A stretch of DNA of 64,000 nucleotides from Viscum album (lineage: Eukaryota > Streptophyta > Magnoliopsida > Santalales > Viscaceae). Location of the stretch: assembly GCA_963277665.1 (NCBI GenBank), contig OY728165.1:1761578772-1761642771 (forward strand), given 5' to 3'. Every line of letters starts with the position of its first letter. Positions within the stretch are counted from its first letter, which is position 1. The position numbers were made by a program, and so were the translations under genes. The notes under the pieces were generated by a model, which was not told the origin of the DNA, ran no database searches, and was given only the letters and a program-made list of their open reading frames with translations. This document shows positions 37,801 to 51,787 of this stretch, in pieces.

Positions 37801-39535
37801 CTCTAGTAAATAATGCTGATATGATTCTCAAGTTATGATTTATTTTTATTTTCTATCTCAATGTAAATATGTTTTACTATTTGTTAAGGGGGATATATGT
37901 ACATCCCTAATTATTAAATGTTATTAGTGTTGCAAAACACACTGAATTTAGGAATGAGGATTGCTTATAGAAATCATGTGGATCATGAAAATATTTCAAA
38001 ACACATTGCATACAATTAGGTCATCACTCCATTGAATTTAAATTATAGTGTACCAACCACATAGAAACTTGTTCAATGACATGATAACTTACATTGAATC
38101 CCAATCAAAATATTTAATAAAGAGAATTAGAATTATTTAGTCTTTTAGATGTTATTTTTATTTTATGAGTCAAACTATACTATTAAGTTGATTACATGAT
38201 GTTACAAGGCCTAATCAAATAGGACTAATCAATTTTATTCTAATAAATAGAATAATAAACCAAACTTCTATAAAGAACATTGAACCGTGCCATTAAAATG
38301 GAAGAAAATATCCTAATGTGACTAGGTAATTTCTCAAAATATAGTGAATCCACCAAGAATCCAATGATTTTTGGAAGAAATATGCCAAAAATTCCATTAA
38401 AATGTTTATGGTTTACTCAAAATACCCACTATTATACATTTGGAATGCATTACCAATTTTCAAATTGAACAAGTTTGTCAATAAAAACTTTGTCATAATA
38501 GAACTATAATGTTTGGGACATATATACGATCATCCCTATTGGTATAATAAAAAATTTTATTATATATCCCACATATAGTTTCCAAATGTATTAAATGATA
38601 AATCAATCCTTATATATTGATTGTGATATGTCATAATCTAGTGATTTATAGTTATAAAAACAGCAACGGTTCCCTTAGATGACATTGGATGACGGATCAT
38701 AGAGTATATCATGATCTCCTCCCAGTTCTATTCTTCTAAAGTATTTTGTTAAAGATTAATAAATAATACTGATTCTCTTGCTTCACATTCTAATATATGA
38801 TAAATATAGACATGAATCTTGTAGATTAATTTTTAGGATAGGACACAAAACGTGGTGTTAAATATCATACTATAAATTTATCATACCGTGATGTATTTCC
38901 CATAAATATGGATGATACTCCTTAATCAATATATTTTTCATTCACAGGGTAACTAATAATTTTCCAGGAACATATAATGATAAATGGTGATCTAAGAGCT
39001 ATCCATGAATGATATCACCAAAATTTAGTTACTCTGTAACAATTATATTTTTTGAGAAATATTATGTAGATTAATTAGTAATCTACATGATTTAGGATAT
39101 TATATTGATATATTGAAGATGTAATATATTATGGTCACTGTAGACATCCAAAATTAGTTAAATGAAACGTGATATTTTATTTCATTATTATATAGATTCT
39201 ACAATCGTTTGAGGGATGAATTATTAATTATGTTTCCCTTCCCAATAAAAAAAGGAATTCAAAAATAAAATTCTTTTAGATAATCCACCAAATAATATTT
39301 TCATATGTTCATATCTAGAAAACAATAGATGAATCTATGGATTATTTTATCTATGAAAAAAATTAATTTTTCACTAAAAAATATAATTAATATAATACAT
39401 TAATGTGTGAACTATAAAATATTATTCCATTTCATGGGTTGGATAATTCTTTTTAGGAAGATGATGATATCTAGAATAATAAACAACTACAGAAATATTT
39501 TTATTGGAATATAGAACAGAAAAAATAAGGAAGAA
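28871..39535. other. Anonymous AT-rich DNA, no gene recognised
   Basis: Both strands contain only short open frames (for example 29529-29813 +, 33182-33460 + and 37167-37385 -). None shows a family motif or a neighbour in frame. The composition is like the decayed elements around it, with many ATG/CAT and TGG words and little CpG. It is probably very old transposon sequence, perhaps the upstream part of the minus-strand Tat-like element. I could not find LTR borders in it. Confidence 0.4.
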
Positions 39536-41703
39536 TGATGCATCCTTTTAATATTTTTAGGTATTCCTAAATCGCAACCTGTTATAATTATTTTTCTGGG
39601 AATTTTATAAGTGATTAAGTGAAATGATAAATGTTTTGAGAGTTTTTGGGATAGTGCACGGTTAGAGTATGGGTTTACCAAAATGGGAACCCTCTCATGG
39701 TAAACTATGAAAATTTATTTTATGGGTTTTTTGAATGAATGGGAACTATTTGAAACACATTGTTCCCTTATAAGAGAAACTATGCATACCAATTTAAAAA
39801 GTAAACATCCAATGTGCATGGTTTTGTTTAACCATGCATCTCTTCCCATTAAACCATGTGAAGTTTTTTATTAAAATTGTAATCTAATTTTAAAAACAAT
39901 AAACCATTCATTTTGTTTCCTGATAGAACTAGAACGACCCCCGCCCCCATAACATATTAATTTTCAAGAGCATCCAAGTGGTGATTTTAGATCCTTTACC
40001 CCCTCTTAGAAGCAGATTGAATTTTGGAGAACTACATTTGACATGAACCTTTCAGGTTTCCACTTATTGTTCTACATCTCTCGATCACTACTCCTTTATC
40101 CATTTTGTTTTATAGATCAATGTAGGATGTTGGAGGATATAACACCCACTTTTTGGATCTTAAACAATTTTTTCTTCTCAAAAATCATTTTTGATTTTAT
40201 TCATTGGAAAATTCCATTTAGAGTTTTATTTTATGAGATCTATTGATCTATAGGTTGGTGGATTTATTACGATGCCTAATTTTTATTAGCGGTAAATTCA
40301 TGATTTAAATGAACTTCTATGATTTAAATTTAATTTCATAAGATAAATGAATTTATATTATATATTTTGATAAATAATTAAATTCAATTTATTATGTTTT
40401 ATTGGAAATTTAATTTTTTTTATGAAATACGTGAATGACCAAATTCAATTAAATTAGGGTGTGATTGTTAAATTGATGGAAAACTATTCAGATTTAAAAT
40501 ATTCAACTGATGGAGTGTCTTTCAATTAAGTGACTAAATTTAGTAGTGGATATTTAATTTTGAAACTGATTTGGTAATTTATTTCAAAATATTATTTGGG
40601 AGAAATGGTCTAAAATTGTTTTATAGAACAGATTTGGGATAATCTTTATGAGAATTATATTTTTATTAAATTCCAATGTTTTTAAATAGAAAATTTTTAT
40701 TATGGAAATGGATGAATGGGAATTAATTTTATTTTCTTGTTTTTTAAAATATATTTCACATCATTTATTTATACTAGACACTTTTTTATACATGGTGGTT
40801 AGTGAGTTATTAGAGAAAATCATGCAATTATTGGAATTGTCTCAAAACAGATTGATGCATAAGATCTCTAATATAAATAATTTAACATAATTTATTCCCT
40901 ATAAATATTTCAATGAGTAATATTTGACCAGTTTAGAGGGGCTTTTGTAAAAATTGTCGTTATAAGTGTATAGGAGTTTGAGGATCCCATAACCTACAAC
41001 TATCGTACCCTTTGAAATATGACCATGTTTATCACATATTTATATTTGAGATACAAATGATTGTCACTGATTGTAAAATATTTTACATTCCTTAATATTT
41101 GTATAAAATATTTTATATATAGTTTTTTTTTAAATTTTTGATTAAAAATTATTTCATTATTTGAAATGTATTCCATAATTTGAATTGTAAATCATGAGTT
41201 GAATAAATATTATTATTAAAAAAAAATATCATTATATGAAATTGAAATATCATTTAAAATTATTTAAAACAATCCAAAATATTATGGTATCCTCAAGGAG
41301 AACCTACTATGGTTTTAGCCCACACCATATCTCTTCATTGAGGAGTTTGTAAATTACCTCCATCAATGATTTAGTATGTGAAATCATCACTTGGATGTGG
41401 TTCTTGTTTTTTATCTAAAGAATTAATGAATCACATCTCCCAGGACATGGGTATATTTTTTAGTACATTTACATTGGGTTGTTATACATATTTGACTTTT
41501 GGTATACTTATCATGTGAATTTAATTTTCTATACATACATGTATGTCTTTATTCTAAAATGTGTGTGGAAAAATTCTTTACACTTTCATTTTGTATGATT
41601 CTAGGAGATAGTCAAAACCAAAGGGAATCTGGAAAACCCTTTTTTCAATGTCAGATCCAGCTTAGTGATTGGGTTTATTGGGTCCTAGGGATAGTTTTTG
41701 AAA
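39536..41703 (+). mobile_element. Element B 5' LTR
   Basis: It is co-linear with 46488-48671, though strongly diverged. Matching marks include 'ggatagtgca'/'ggttagtgca' (39650 and 46600). Others are 'ggttttgtttaacca'/'ggttttttaacca', the 'ccatatctc..tctctgctca' block at 40070 and 47018, and 'tttagatccattaatc'-like sequence at 40240 and 47180. It starts TGATG and ends near 41703, just before a primer site. The short frames at 40043-40246, 40702-40890 and 41499-41756 lie inside the LTR. No target duplication could be confirmed. Confidence 0.75.
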
Positions 41704-41706
41704 AAT

Positions 41707-41718
41707 TGGTATCATATC
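41707..41718 (+). other. Element B primer binding site (initiator Met tRNA type)
   Basis: TGGTATCATATC matches TGGTATCAGAGC at 10 of 12 positions, just behind the LTR end. Confidence 0.85.
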
Positions 41719-43550
41719 TCAAAGTTGGTATTTTGACTTCAGGTTTGTATTCATAGTGTAATCTAGTTGGGGAAGAGGAATTTTTGGAAATTAAGTGCAT
41801 GGAAATATTTCACTGCACTGAACCTTATGCAACTATTGGTGGTTAAGAAATAATCTCTTGAAAAATATTTATATACATTTCACTACATTATATTTGGATA
41901 TCTTCAAATATGCATATATATTTTTTGATTCTATTTGGATTAATTTTTAATAATTATTTATTTATTGGTATTTTTATTTTTTTTCCTTCTTTATTTTCTA
42001 CGGATGTTTGGTATAATTTTTCCCCATATATAACGTTCTAATCAGATCTAGTAGGAAGTTTATGATAATCCATAATCATAAAATCCCCTTTTCGATAATA
42101 CATTGATGGACATGATCATGTGGAGTTTCTATTCTCTGAGATATGAACCATCGCCTATTCTAATTCAGGTTCCAACTGTGAATCCTCATTGGAACATTTA
42201 GTAGATTAGTTCTCAACAGTTACTTCTCTAAAATAAACTATCATTAAAAGGATAAAATGACCCTCAAGAGGCTTATTAATGGATGAGCTACCTAAATCAT
42301 TTATTTGGGTTCATGGAGACACCTAATGAAATCAAGGTGAAGTGTGGGACCCTCATAATGTTTGGAATGATCAACAGATTGTGGTATACTCTGGTGAAGG
42401 AGAATATAATGATAATAGTTCGTGGAAAGACATTAAATTTCATTTAATTTACAAATTATATCTAGAATTGATGATGTTTTCAAATGATATGGATTTTTTA
42501 ATACACGGGAATGATGATAAGACTTTGAAAAAGTATCCAACTAATTTTTTTGGTCTAGTGATGTTTTAACCTAATAATGTATTGAATGAGAAGATGCTTT
42601 CTGGAAGGTTAATGTTGGGTATTTGAAAGTATATTATTTATGAGGACAACTTCTTAATAATACCCTCTTATGTTGATTTTATGGATAGGGGATTGGTGGT
42701 CAAAATGGACTTGGGAAGAAAGTGAGGGTTTTAGGGGGTTTCTCTCTCCCTCTCTATTAGTGGAGGTGAAGGATACATTAAAATAACAAATAAGCATGAA
42801 TATTATCAGGTTGTATCCCAATATCATAGTAATTCCAGAACTCCAATAGATCCTATAAGGGTCCCATTAATTCATTATCACAGTTGTAATCTAGGTAATT
42901 CAAAGTGGTTCTGCACTGAACACCAATAGTTTTCAAATCCTATGGATGATCAGTTCTTTTTAAGAATTTATTTCCTTATTATTCGACAACAAATATAAGA
43001 ATGGGATAATCATCATATACGAAAACTCTGGTAAATAAAATGATTCTTGGAAAAAGGGGTTCCCTCCAAAAGAATCTAGAATAGAGCATCTTAACATGGT
43101 GGAAGTGTCTCTATAAGAAGTGGACATGGGTCCAATGTCATTAAGATGTAACATTTCTATAGTTTCATCTTTATTTACTTATTTATTTGATACTATTAAA
43201 TCTCATTAATTTATTCCGATCTGCAATATTTGTATGCTTAATCAACATTTATAGTTGTTATCTTTTGTGATGGATATTACTACACCCCATGAAGATTTCT
43301 ATATTTTGACATGAAATAAAATGACATCTCTTTAATTATGGATTGAATCGATAACAATAATCCCAGGATTGAATTTTAGATTCAGCATGTCTGCTTCACT
43401 AAATTCGATGATTGGTTCCATGTAATCCATAGATAATGTTACCTAATGTTTTGTAGATCCAGAACATATTATCTGATGTTTAAGAAATTGATATATATAT
43501 ATATATTCTACTTCGATATGGATAGATAATCATTGAGTTTTTTTTTCTCC
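41719..43550 (+). pseudogene. gag: Element B gag and protease region, heavily decayed
   Basis: Position alone identifies it: between the primer site and the RT. The frame at 42342-42569 (DPHNVWNDQQIVVYSGEGEY...) has the acidic, aromatic look of a gag domain, but no zinc knuckle or protease motif can be read. A (TA)n run lies at 43490-43506. Confidence 0.45.
43490..43506. repeat. (TA)n microsatellite
   Basis: About eight AT dinucleotides in a row. Confidence 0.8.
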
Positions 43551-44340
43551 TTCTTGATTTCATTGATATTCCCAACATTTTTCTTCTAACATATCTGTTT
43601 TCCCATCAGTAACAAAGGTACAGTTTTCTATTGATATTTTAATAGCTAATCAAGAAATTTGTATTCCCTCTTACCAAATAGTCAAATATAAAATAATATA
43701 GATGAATATATGGTTTTATTGTCATCTTGATAAAGGATTTATATTCTTCTGTGTGTCACCGTGGGGAGTGTTATTTCTCTTTACTTTGGAAATAAATGGT
43801 TCACTCTTACTATGTATTGACTAATGAAAACTCAGTCAAGTTATGGTAAAGAACAAGTATATAATTCCATAGATATATGATATTTTTGGTAATTTTAATC
43901 GGTATAATGTGATCTAAAAGAGTTATCATTGTTCTATATACTATCATTTGAGGATAAAATAATCTACAATTCAAAAATTAAATTTTAAGAGCAGGTATAA
44001 CAACTATGAGTACCTTTTCAAACCCTTTGTTCTATCCAATTCTCCTATAGTCTTTACAAATTTAATGAGTATTATTTTCCATGAGTATATTGAGACTTTC
44101 ATAATATTAATTTTGGATAAAATCCTTTAGTTCTCTATGTATGTGGAGGATCATGTACATGAACTGAGATATGGTCATGAATTGATGAAAAATCATTACA
44201 TTTATTCCAATATTTCAAAATATTATTTCTAGATTCAAAAAGTGATTCTCTTAGGAAACATGGGGATGTAACAAGGTATTTCAATTGATACTATGAACTT
44301 AAAGGCTATTATGACATTGGATAAATAAAAAAATGACTTT
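43551..44340 (+). pseudogene. pol (RT): Element B reverse transcriptase, broken
   Basis: With stops and no large gap, the frame from about 43735 reads KGFIFFCVSPWGVLFLFTLE, then NGSLLLCID, VKNKYIIP, RYNNYEYLFKPFVLSNSPIV and FTNLMSIIFHEYIETFIILI. These follow the Ty3 RT order ('KGFIRPSvSPWGAPVLFvKK', 'LRLCIDYR', '[20 protein letters not shown]'). The F-I-D-D box reads I-L-D-K (near 44110), so a catalytic Asp is lost. The thumb segment GNMGM*QGISIDTMNLKAI follows. It is the same lineage as A and C but the most decayed. Confidence 0.85.
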
Positions 44341-44399
44341 GATATTCATATACTATTAGTCTTATCATCTTATTAGAGACGGTTTGTTAAGAACCTCTC

Positions 44400-44770
44400 A
44401 ATAAAAGATTCTATGAATAGATATCTAACTTATAGGGGTGTAATTTCTTCTTTTGATGATAAATTTCTATGTTATTTTGTTTAGTTGAATTATCTTTTGA
44501 ATACTACATTGACTCTAACTCTTTTGGAGTCTCAGTAGGGCTATGCCATCTTCATTGATGCATCAGTTTCATGTTTGGGATGAGTTCTTAGGAAATTTAG
44601 TCATGTCATTTCAATTGACTCTCATCACCTTAGGCTACATATGAATAATTATCATACACATGATGTTGAACTCCCTGATTTAACTTAGGAACAGAAGAGT
44701 TATCAAAATTACATTAATGTTGAAAGGATTACCATATTCTCATACCAAAAAGGCATGAATAATATATTCT
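44400..44770 (+). pseudogene. pol (RH): Element B RNase H, broken and internally deleted
   Basis: From 44534 it reads GYAIFIDASVSCLG (family: DASlsGLG, keeping the first catalytic Asp), then HVISIDSHHLRLHMNNYHTH and DVELPDL. It then jumps to TIFSYQKGMNNIF, which matches the 'isYhPGkaNvvaDALSRK' end of the domain. About 45 codons between the two parts are missing compared with the family, so an internal deletion has removed part of the active site. Confidence 0.8.
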
Positions 44771-46340
44771 TGAAAAAAAAATTGTAATCTCTATCAGAGG
44801 AATTGGGTGGTATACCTCAAGACCTTCTACTTGTACATCTCCATTACTCTAGGGAGAGGGAATTTAATCAAAAATTTGTTGATAAGAATGAATCTGACCC
44901 ATGTAGTGAAAAGTTCATCAGATGATAGGAACGTTATGGATCTTTTATCGTAATTTCATATTAGTGTAAATGAGATAGGGACCATGTTTTCCTTGAATAA
45001 TGCATTGTAGAAGTATTATATTCTTGAGAAGTTTCATTAAGGACATAAACATGATTATTATCTCCATAGTATTATAGCCTCGTGTTATGGTGGGTTGACA
45101 ATTTTTGATTGGATATATTCAATGAGTGAATTAAATACTATCAGGATAGATTTTTTTCATTAGATGTTATAAAATATGTGATGGGGTATTTCAATAATTT
45201 CAATATTTCTGTGCACCCATAAACCATGAATATGTTCTATGACGTGTTGCATGAATTTTGGTGTCCAGGTTTGAGATGGTGAAATTTTTAGTTTTATGTA
45301 GTTTCAATACAAACCGTAAGGTTATGGAAATATATAAAAAATATTTTGGTTTTTTTCATCCACTTCTAGTCCCCATATATATGTGGTATGAGACCTCTAT
45401 GGGATTTGTGGTAGTTTTTACATGAACCCTAAGAACGAATATTGTCACATGGGTTGTGATCGATAGTTTATCTATGTCAGCGCACATTATACCGATTTTT
45501 TATAAAACCAATTTTTAGAAGATGGAAAATCATTTTCTAAAATATATTGTTCATTTGAAATGAGTTTTATATTCTATAGTATTTTATAGGGATCATTGGT
45601 TCAATTATTACTATTATAGTGGCCTTCATGAGGCATTGGGATCTCACATCCATTTGAACATGGCATACCATCCACAGTCAGGTGGATAGAAAGAATGATC
45701 TAAAATAATATTGAGGATATTATTACAGTAGTTTTCAATACATTAGTAGAGCTTGGTATGTTCAATTTTTTCTGGTTGAGCATTCAAATAACAATAGGTA
45801 CATTTCTAAGATCATAATTGCTTCTATTGAGTCATTTTATGGCTGGACATGTAGATATATGATATGTTTTTCTAAGATTGTTTATTGAGCGTTGGATGGA
45901 CCAAGGTGGGATCAAGGGATTGTATAAATGATTCAGTTGATTTGTCAATTATTTTTAACTACACATAGAAATTATAAGTGTTATATTGATCAACATATTA
46001 TACTACCATAGTTCAAATTTGGTGACCAAGTGTTCTTGAATGTTTCACCTTGGCTGGGTCATTATTATTTTCAGAGGTAAGAAAACCTTGATCTTCATTT
46101 TTTGGGACCATAAGGGATTATTAAGAAGGAGGGAAATGTGGCTAATCATTTTGAACATCCACCATAGGTGACGTTAATATATAACATTTCCCATGTGTCT
46201 TAACTCTAAATGAATCTATCTGATCCAGCTCATGTGTTGACCTAGAGTGATATTGTTGTCAAACCAGATTTATCCATGGATGAATGGCTAGTCACGAATT
46301 TTGATTCTGATTCCATGGTAATTCTGGGGTGGTTTAGAAC
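44771..46340 (+). pseudogene. pol (IN): Element B integrase and C-terminal tail, broken
   Basis: Readable blocks in order are VLHEFWCPGLRW (zinc-binding region, near 45245), VVIDSLSMSAHIIPIF (core, near 45450) and GLHEALGSHIHLNMAYHPQS (near 45620). Then come RNYKCYIDQHIILP, FKFGDQVFLNVSPWLGHYYF (near 45965-46075) and LSDPAHVLT near 46220. The last has the 'pDPsHvl' form that ends this protein in Tekay/Del-like elements. The second catalytic Asp (family S-D-R-D) is replaced in F-Y-R-D. The region carries many stops. Confidence 0.85.
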
Positions 46341-46474
46341 TTTTTTAATTTTCTATGGCATCACAGTTCCGATAGTCATGAGACATGGGAGAGGGAGGCA
46401 CTGCTGAGTGTGTTGTGGCTTCATCTAGTGGTCATTGGAGTTTAAAAATAGACATTCTAAGGATATTATGATTT

Positions 46475-46487
46475 TTAGTGGGGATTT
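46475..46487 (+). other. Element B polypurine tract (weak)
   Basis: 'TTAGTGGGGATTT' precedes TGTGATGTTA, the start of the 3' LTR. The purine run is partly decayed. Confidence 0.5.
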
Positions 46488-48671
46488 TGTGATGTTATTT
46501 TACTTTGTACGTAATCATAAACTCTTCTTGTTTCCAATATTTCGAATGTCTTCCTCAAAGGATTAATCAGGTGAAATCTTTAAGGGTTTGAATGTTTCTA
46601 GGTTAGTGCATAGTTGATGAATATAATTCTAAAAATATGAGTTCTCTTATGGAAAATCATGAATTCCCTGATAGTGGGCTTTAAAAAAGGGTGCACATAG
46701 ATTGAAATTTTTGTCTCCCACTTAGGATGATACATTTAACCCATTTAAAATAGGCTCACAACCAGGGAAGATGGTTTTTTAACCACTTGGATATGCACGT
46801 GAAACAATGTGCGCCATTTAATTATTATGAAAATATAATTTTACAATCCTGAAACCTCTCAATAAGGTCTCTGATATACCTATGATGACCCCTAGTGTAT
46901 TATCCATTTCATGGGCATCCAATATGTAATTTTACTACCTCTAACCCAAAAAGAAGGCAACTAATTCTTTGTGAACACTTCTTGATCTCCACTGGGTAGG
47001 ATACCAGTTATGGTTCTCCATATCTCGTTCTCTGCTCATTTCTCTATAGTGTTTTTTAGATCACCATGTGATGATTGAGGACTCGATACCTATTTTTTAG
47101 ATCGTAATACTAGTTTTGATTCATAGATCGCATGCTTTATGTATTTCATTTGAAAATCCAGTTAAGGGTTCTTTGTTTTTAGATCCATTAATCCATAGGT
47201 AGGTTGTTTAATTTCAGTGAATAATATTTAATAACCCTAAATGGTATGATTTATATTCACTAGTATAATTTAAATTAAATTACTTGAGATATATTAATTT
47301 TCCTATATATGATTGATTAAAACCCAAATTCCACACAATTTGGGTTTTTCGAAATTAAAATTCGGCATCAAATTTGTAAAACCCCCATTCCATTATAGAT
47401 GGGAGTGATACCTAAATTGAAGTAAAATTAGTGAGATTTAAATTTTTTAATTTAAATTGGTAGAAATATGTAAATTTTATTAATTAAATTTTTTAATTTA
47501 ATGATGGAAATTGAAATTTGATATTATTTCCAATTATTATATGTGAATATGAAATTAAATGGGTTTGGTAGAAACCATTGGGGTTTTTCATGGGAAATGT
47601 AATGTTTTGATTAAAAACAAATTTTGATTTTAAAATGGAAAATTTGAAATTATTATCTAGGATAATGGGATTTGGTTTTCTTTAATGGTTTAATGAAATA
47701 AATTTCCCATCATTGATTTATAATTGAACACATTTGAGACTATGTAGTTTGTGATCTATTGGGAACAAAAACACCCAGATGAGAATTACCAAGCATTAGA
47801 TTGAAAGTTTACAACTCTAAAATTACATTTTTGAAAAATAAAATTGCATACTAAGATATTGATCAGTCCACTAAGACTAGTGTCATGGTACATGTGTACA
47901 CACAATCATTATCATTATATAAGTGTGTGTGGATCCCATAACATGGTACTATAATTCCTTTATGTAGATGATCATCTTCCTAAATTAAGTGTATTTGAGA
48001 TATAAATGTATTCAATTTTATGTAAACTATTTCACCTCCCATCTGATTTATATGATATATTTCTTTATTAAATTTGTTATTTATAAATTTTATTAATAAT
48101 GCTTCCATCATTTGAAATTTATTCCAATATTTTAATTGCAAAGAATGATTCGTTTAAATACACTTTTGAGATTAAAAAACATTATTATATACAATTGAAA
48201 CCTATTTTTTGATTAATTATATTTAGGAATTATATTATGGAATCAATGATGATACCCTGATGGGAATTTAAGTAACACCCAACCTGTGTCTTTCGATGTT
48301 TGTAAATTATCTATTTCTAGGGTAGAGAATAGCTAAAGAACAATATAGAGGAAGATCAGGGTGTTTATATATATTATTAGGGTGTTTCTTTTCTTTGGAC
48401 ATGGGCAGTTATACTATTTCTTATGGTACATTATTATAGTGCATTATATTGTTATACCTATTTGAATTCATGTAAAAAACTTCTTATGGGGTTCCTTGGT
48501 AAACATATAGACCTGGTTGTCTTTCTTCTACATTTATTGTGGATAAATCATTCACATGTTCATTATATATGATTTCAAGTTCTTGAATCCCTCCAATAGG
48601 TATTTTGGACTCTCTACAGGCCATGTCAATGTTTCCATTGTTTTCAGGTTCCCACTGTACCTGGGTTGGTT
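46488..48671 (+). mobile_element. Element B 3' LTR
   Basis: It opens TGTGATGTTA, a usual start for this lineage. It is co-linear with 39536-41703 for at least 2 kb. The right end is estimated from the 5' LTR length and from 'cctgggttggttca' matching 'cctagggatagtttttga', so it is approximate. The minus-strand frame 48484-48708 overlaps this end and shows no family. I take it as chance, though not with certainty. Confidence 0.65.
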
Positions 48672-49544
48672 CAAGATAAAGCATCACAGTACACCTCAAA
48701 ACTTCCACATTGTTGAGGTATGATGGGAATTGGAGGAGAAGTTAACATCCACATCAGTTCATGAATGGGTGTTCTAAATTTATTAGACCCTAAATATATA
48801 TCTCTTTTATTTTTCAAATAATTTATATAAATATCAATCCACATGTATAACATAATGAAGAAGAGAAAATTATATTATAATTCATGAAAAATTAAAAGGT
48901 CTAAGAAAAAAGTTGTGATATTATAATATTTTTTTTATTCCATATTAATTGGGTCTACAGAGATATAATATTTTGAAAAATCATTCCATAAGAACAAGAA
49001 TTAATTACTAAAAAAGTAATATGTCGATATATTAATAAAAAAATTGGATCTCCCTTAAGGTAACTATGTCAATTTGAATATATTGATCATCTTTATAATA
49101 AAATTTATAATATATTAGGATATAATCATCAAGGAATACAAACATGAATCTATTATTATATAAATTGTCCTATTGATTAATTGTATGAATGAAAATGAGA
49201 ATTAATTAAATTTCACTAATATACCATATTATCATAATACATGTATTTATTTTGAATGGTGGTTACGAAAATATCATATTTTTTGACTCACAATAGAAGA
49301 TATATATATGATTATTGATCAAATATAATGCTCTCCCCATTCACTAAAATAATATCATTATTTCGGGTAATTCATAATGATTCTTGGCCATTAACTAGTT
49401 CAGTTACTTATAGTCTCTAAAGAGGGATAGAAATAAATCATGCGACTAGATGAAAGTATTAGATAATTCCAAGGAGAAACGATCAACCTAATAAACTCAT
49501 TCATGTCATGACATTCTAAATTGATCATAAAATCCATAATATTG

Positions 49545-49562
49545 AATATATATATATATATG
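49545..49562. repeat. (AT)n microsatellite
   Basis: About nine AT dinucleotides in a row. Confidence 0.8.
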
Positions 49563-50232
49563 ATATGAATGGATTTAGGCAGGTTATCTTCTGGGAAGAA
49601 GATAAATGTTAAATTCCACCACTCAAGTTAGATATAAGACAATGAAATCCATAAGGGAGGAAAGTGAATAGCAGTATACCATTGGAGGCAAATCAAAATT
49701 CCTATTTGTTTCGATTACCCATAGAATATGAATATCTATTTTATTTGTGACATCCCTATCCTACTCTAAATAATGATATACTCATCCATCCTGACGCTCT
49801 AACTGTACATAATGGAAATATTGAGTACCTGTTAGAGATGATAAATATAATATTGTAGAATAGTAATTAATTTTATGTAGGAATAATTTTTGCATGTATA
49901 TTCCTATGATGACAATGAAAGGCTCCATATTATGATCCATGAGACTGAGAAATTGATTATAGAAAGATGTAACTGAAAAAACTGTGGACACAGCAATTCC
50001 TTTTCTATTATCACCCATATAAAAATATCAAGGATCAAATATAATGGTATGTATTCCACACTATGTATCATAGGCTATAAAAATTGACAATATATATTGA
50101 AATTTGATACACCAATGTGAAATGAATTATAATAGGAATTAGAGGTTTCTAAAAGAGTACATCTAATAGTAGAAATCCATACTCCAATATCATTAAAATA
50201 TTACTACATGGGTATACTATTTATATAACATC

Positions 50233-50237
50233 ATTAG
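50233..50237 (+). repeat. Target site duplication of Element C, left copy
   Basis: ATTAG stands before the LTR; ATGAG (62633-62637) stands after it. 4 of 5 match. Confidence 0.65.
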
Positions 50238-51777
50238 TGAAACACCCCAAGCGTCCACGGTACATTTCTCTTTATATAATGAAATAGCTTGTGTTGTATG
50301 CCATATGGAGTTTTAACACAAAACGACCAATCAAACTAGCCATTAGGCATAGTAATAAAAACTTTATGAAATATTATATATTTTATTTTCCCAAATGGAC
50401 TTCAGTTTTGGATTTGGAATATCAAAATTAACATAGGGTGATGTTTTGTTATTTTTCTAAAAACAGTCAATTTGTTATGAATAGTGAGAACAGTGCGTTA
50501 TTTTTTAAAATTGTCTATTTATATAAATAATTAGTTATTTTATTTCAGTTAATATTAGTTATAAAAAGATACCGAATATCTATATATGTTCAATTTAATT
50601 CATTAAAGTCATTTTATAATAAAATTAGATATATGAAATTTTATAGAACTTGTTACCTTCTTTTATACATCTTCTAGGCGAATTTACAAATTTGAATTAA
50701 ATGTAATTTTACACATTCTGTGAATTTAATTTCAAAATATAAAAGAGACATGGTTGAAATTAGTATGTAAAATGTTGTTCAATAAGATGAAAATAACTAT
50801 TGGTATTAGTGACTTTTAAATTTTATTTACCATGGTTTTAAGTATATGGTGTAATTTATGCTAAAGAATGTGTTTATAATTACCATAACACAAGTCCTAA
50901 TTATTTTGGATAAGGTCATTTAGACCAAAATCAACAATAGTAATACAATATGATCCTCTTGGTCCATGTGGATTAGATTAATACATTTATTGTTATTTCA
51001 TTTAATGAATAGTTAAAAGGTCTTAATTCAATGTCTAATAAATAATGAATTTTTAATGTAGAATTATACATAAGATATATTTGACTATATTTTTTCCTTA
51101 CAAATGTAAAAATTTTTCATACAGAAATGTACTTTATTTATAATTTTTAGTCTTTATATAATTAAATTTATTTATGTTACAATGATTGTACATGAATTAC
51201 CTTATTAATGAATGATTAAAGTAATTGATATAATAAATATCCAAATAAAGGTATATTGAGACTTTTGATGAATTAAACAGATTTTTTAGGTTACTATGAC
51301 ATGTTAGAGTGTATTTATTTAATTTTCCTTGAAGTGATAATGTTTTTTTGTCTTTAAAATTAACAATATACCAAATAGTGTCAAAATTGACATAAATGAG
51401 TTTTTAAAACAAATACTATATTATTAATTTATATAATATTCCTAAAAATATAAGGGTCGTACAAAGGACATAGATAAAATTATATATATTAATAATTAAC
51501 CTCTTGTGTTTCTCTCTGCTTTTAATATTAATTTAGTCAACCATTTATTATAATAATACCAGAATACATGGTAAATTTTAATCTATTTAACTAAAAGATA
51601 AATCGTAATGATATGGTTAATATGGTGACCTGAACCTGTCTAAAACCTATTGGTACAGAGAGTTTTGACCCACCTCCATATTATCATTGATATAAATCAT
51701 TTTTACGCCATATAAAATAAATATGATTATATAATAAAATAATATTTAATGCTTTTCCTAAAGTGACCCTCACCTCT

Positions 51778-51787
51778 CTTATAGAAG
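51778..51787 (+). promoter_or_regulatory. TATA-like block of Element C 5' LTR
   Basis: CTCTTATAGAAGGGAAC stands where LTR C' has CTCTTATAAAAGGGTAT. One base of the TATA core has changed. Confidence 0.5.

Larger units (their letters stand above)
48672..50237. other. Anonymous AT-rich DNA between Elements B and C
   Basis: It shows only short open frames without family motifs (such as 49782-50018 -). An (AT)n run stands at 49545-49562. It may continue the anonymous sequence left of Element B. Confidence 0.45.

Noticed and set aside
38546..38563. AT-only inverted repeat (TAATAAAA..TTTTATTA)
   Set aside because: Short and of simple composition. No flanking duplication or element border, so no MITE is supported.
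48484..48708. Minus-strand frame with a protein-like text (PTQVQWEPENNGNIDMACRE)
   Set aside because: No family recognised, no second copy, and it spans the estimated end of the Element B 3' LTR. Left open as uncertain rather than called a gene.
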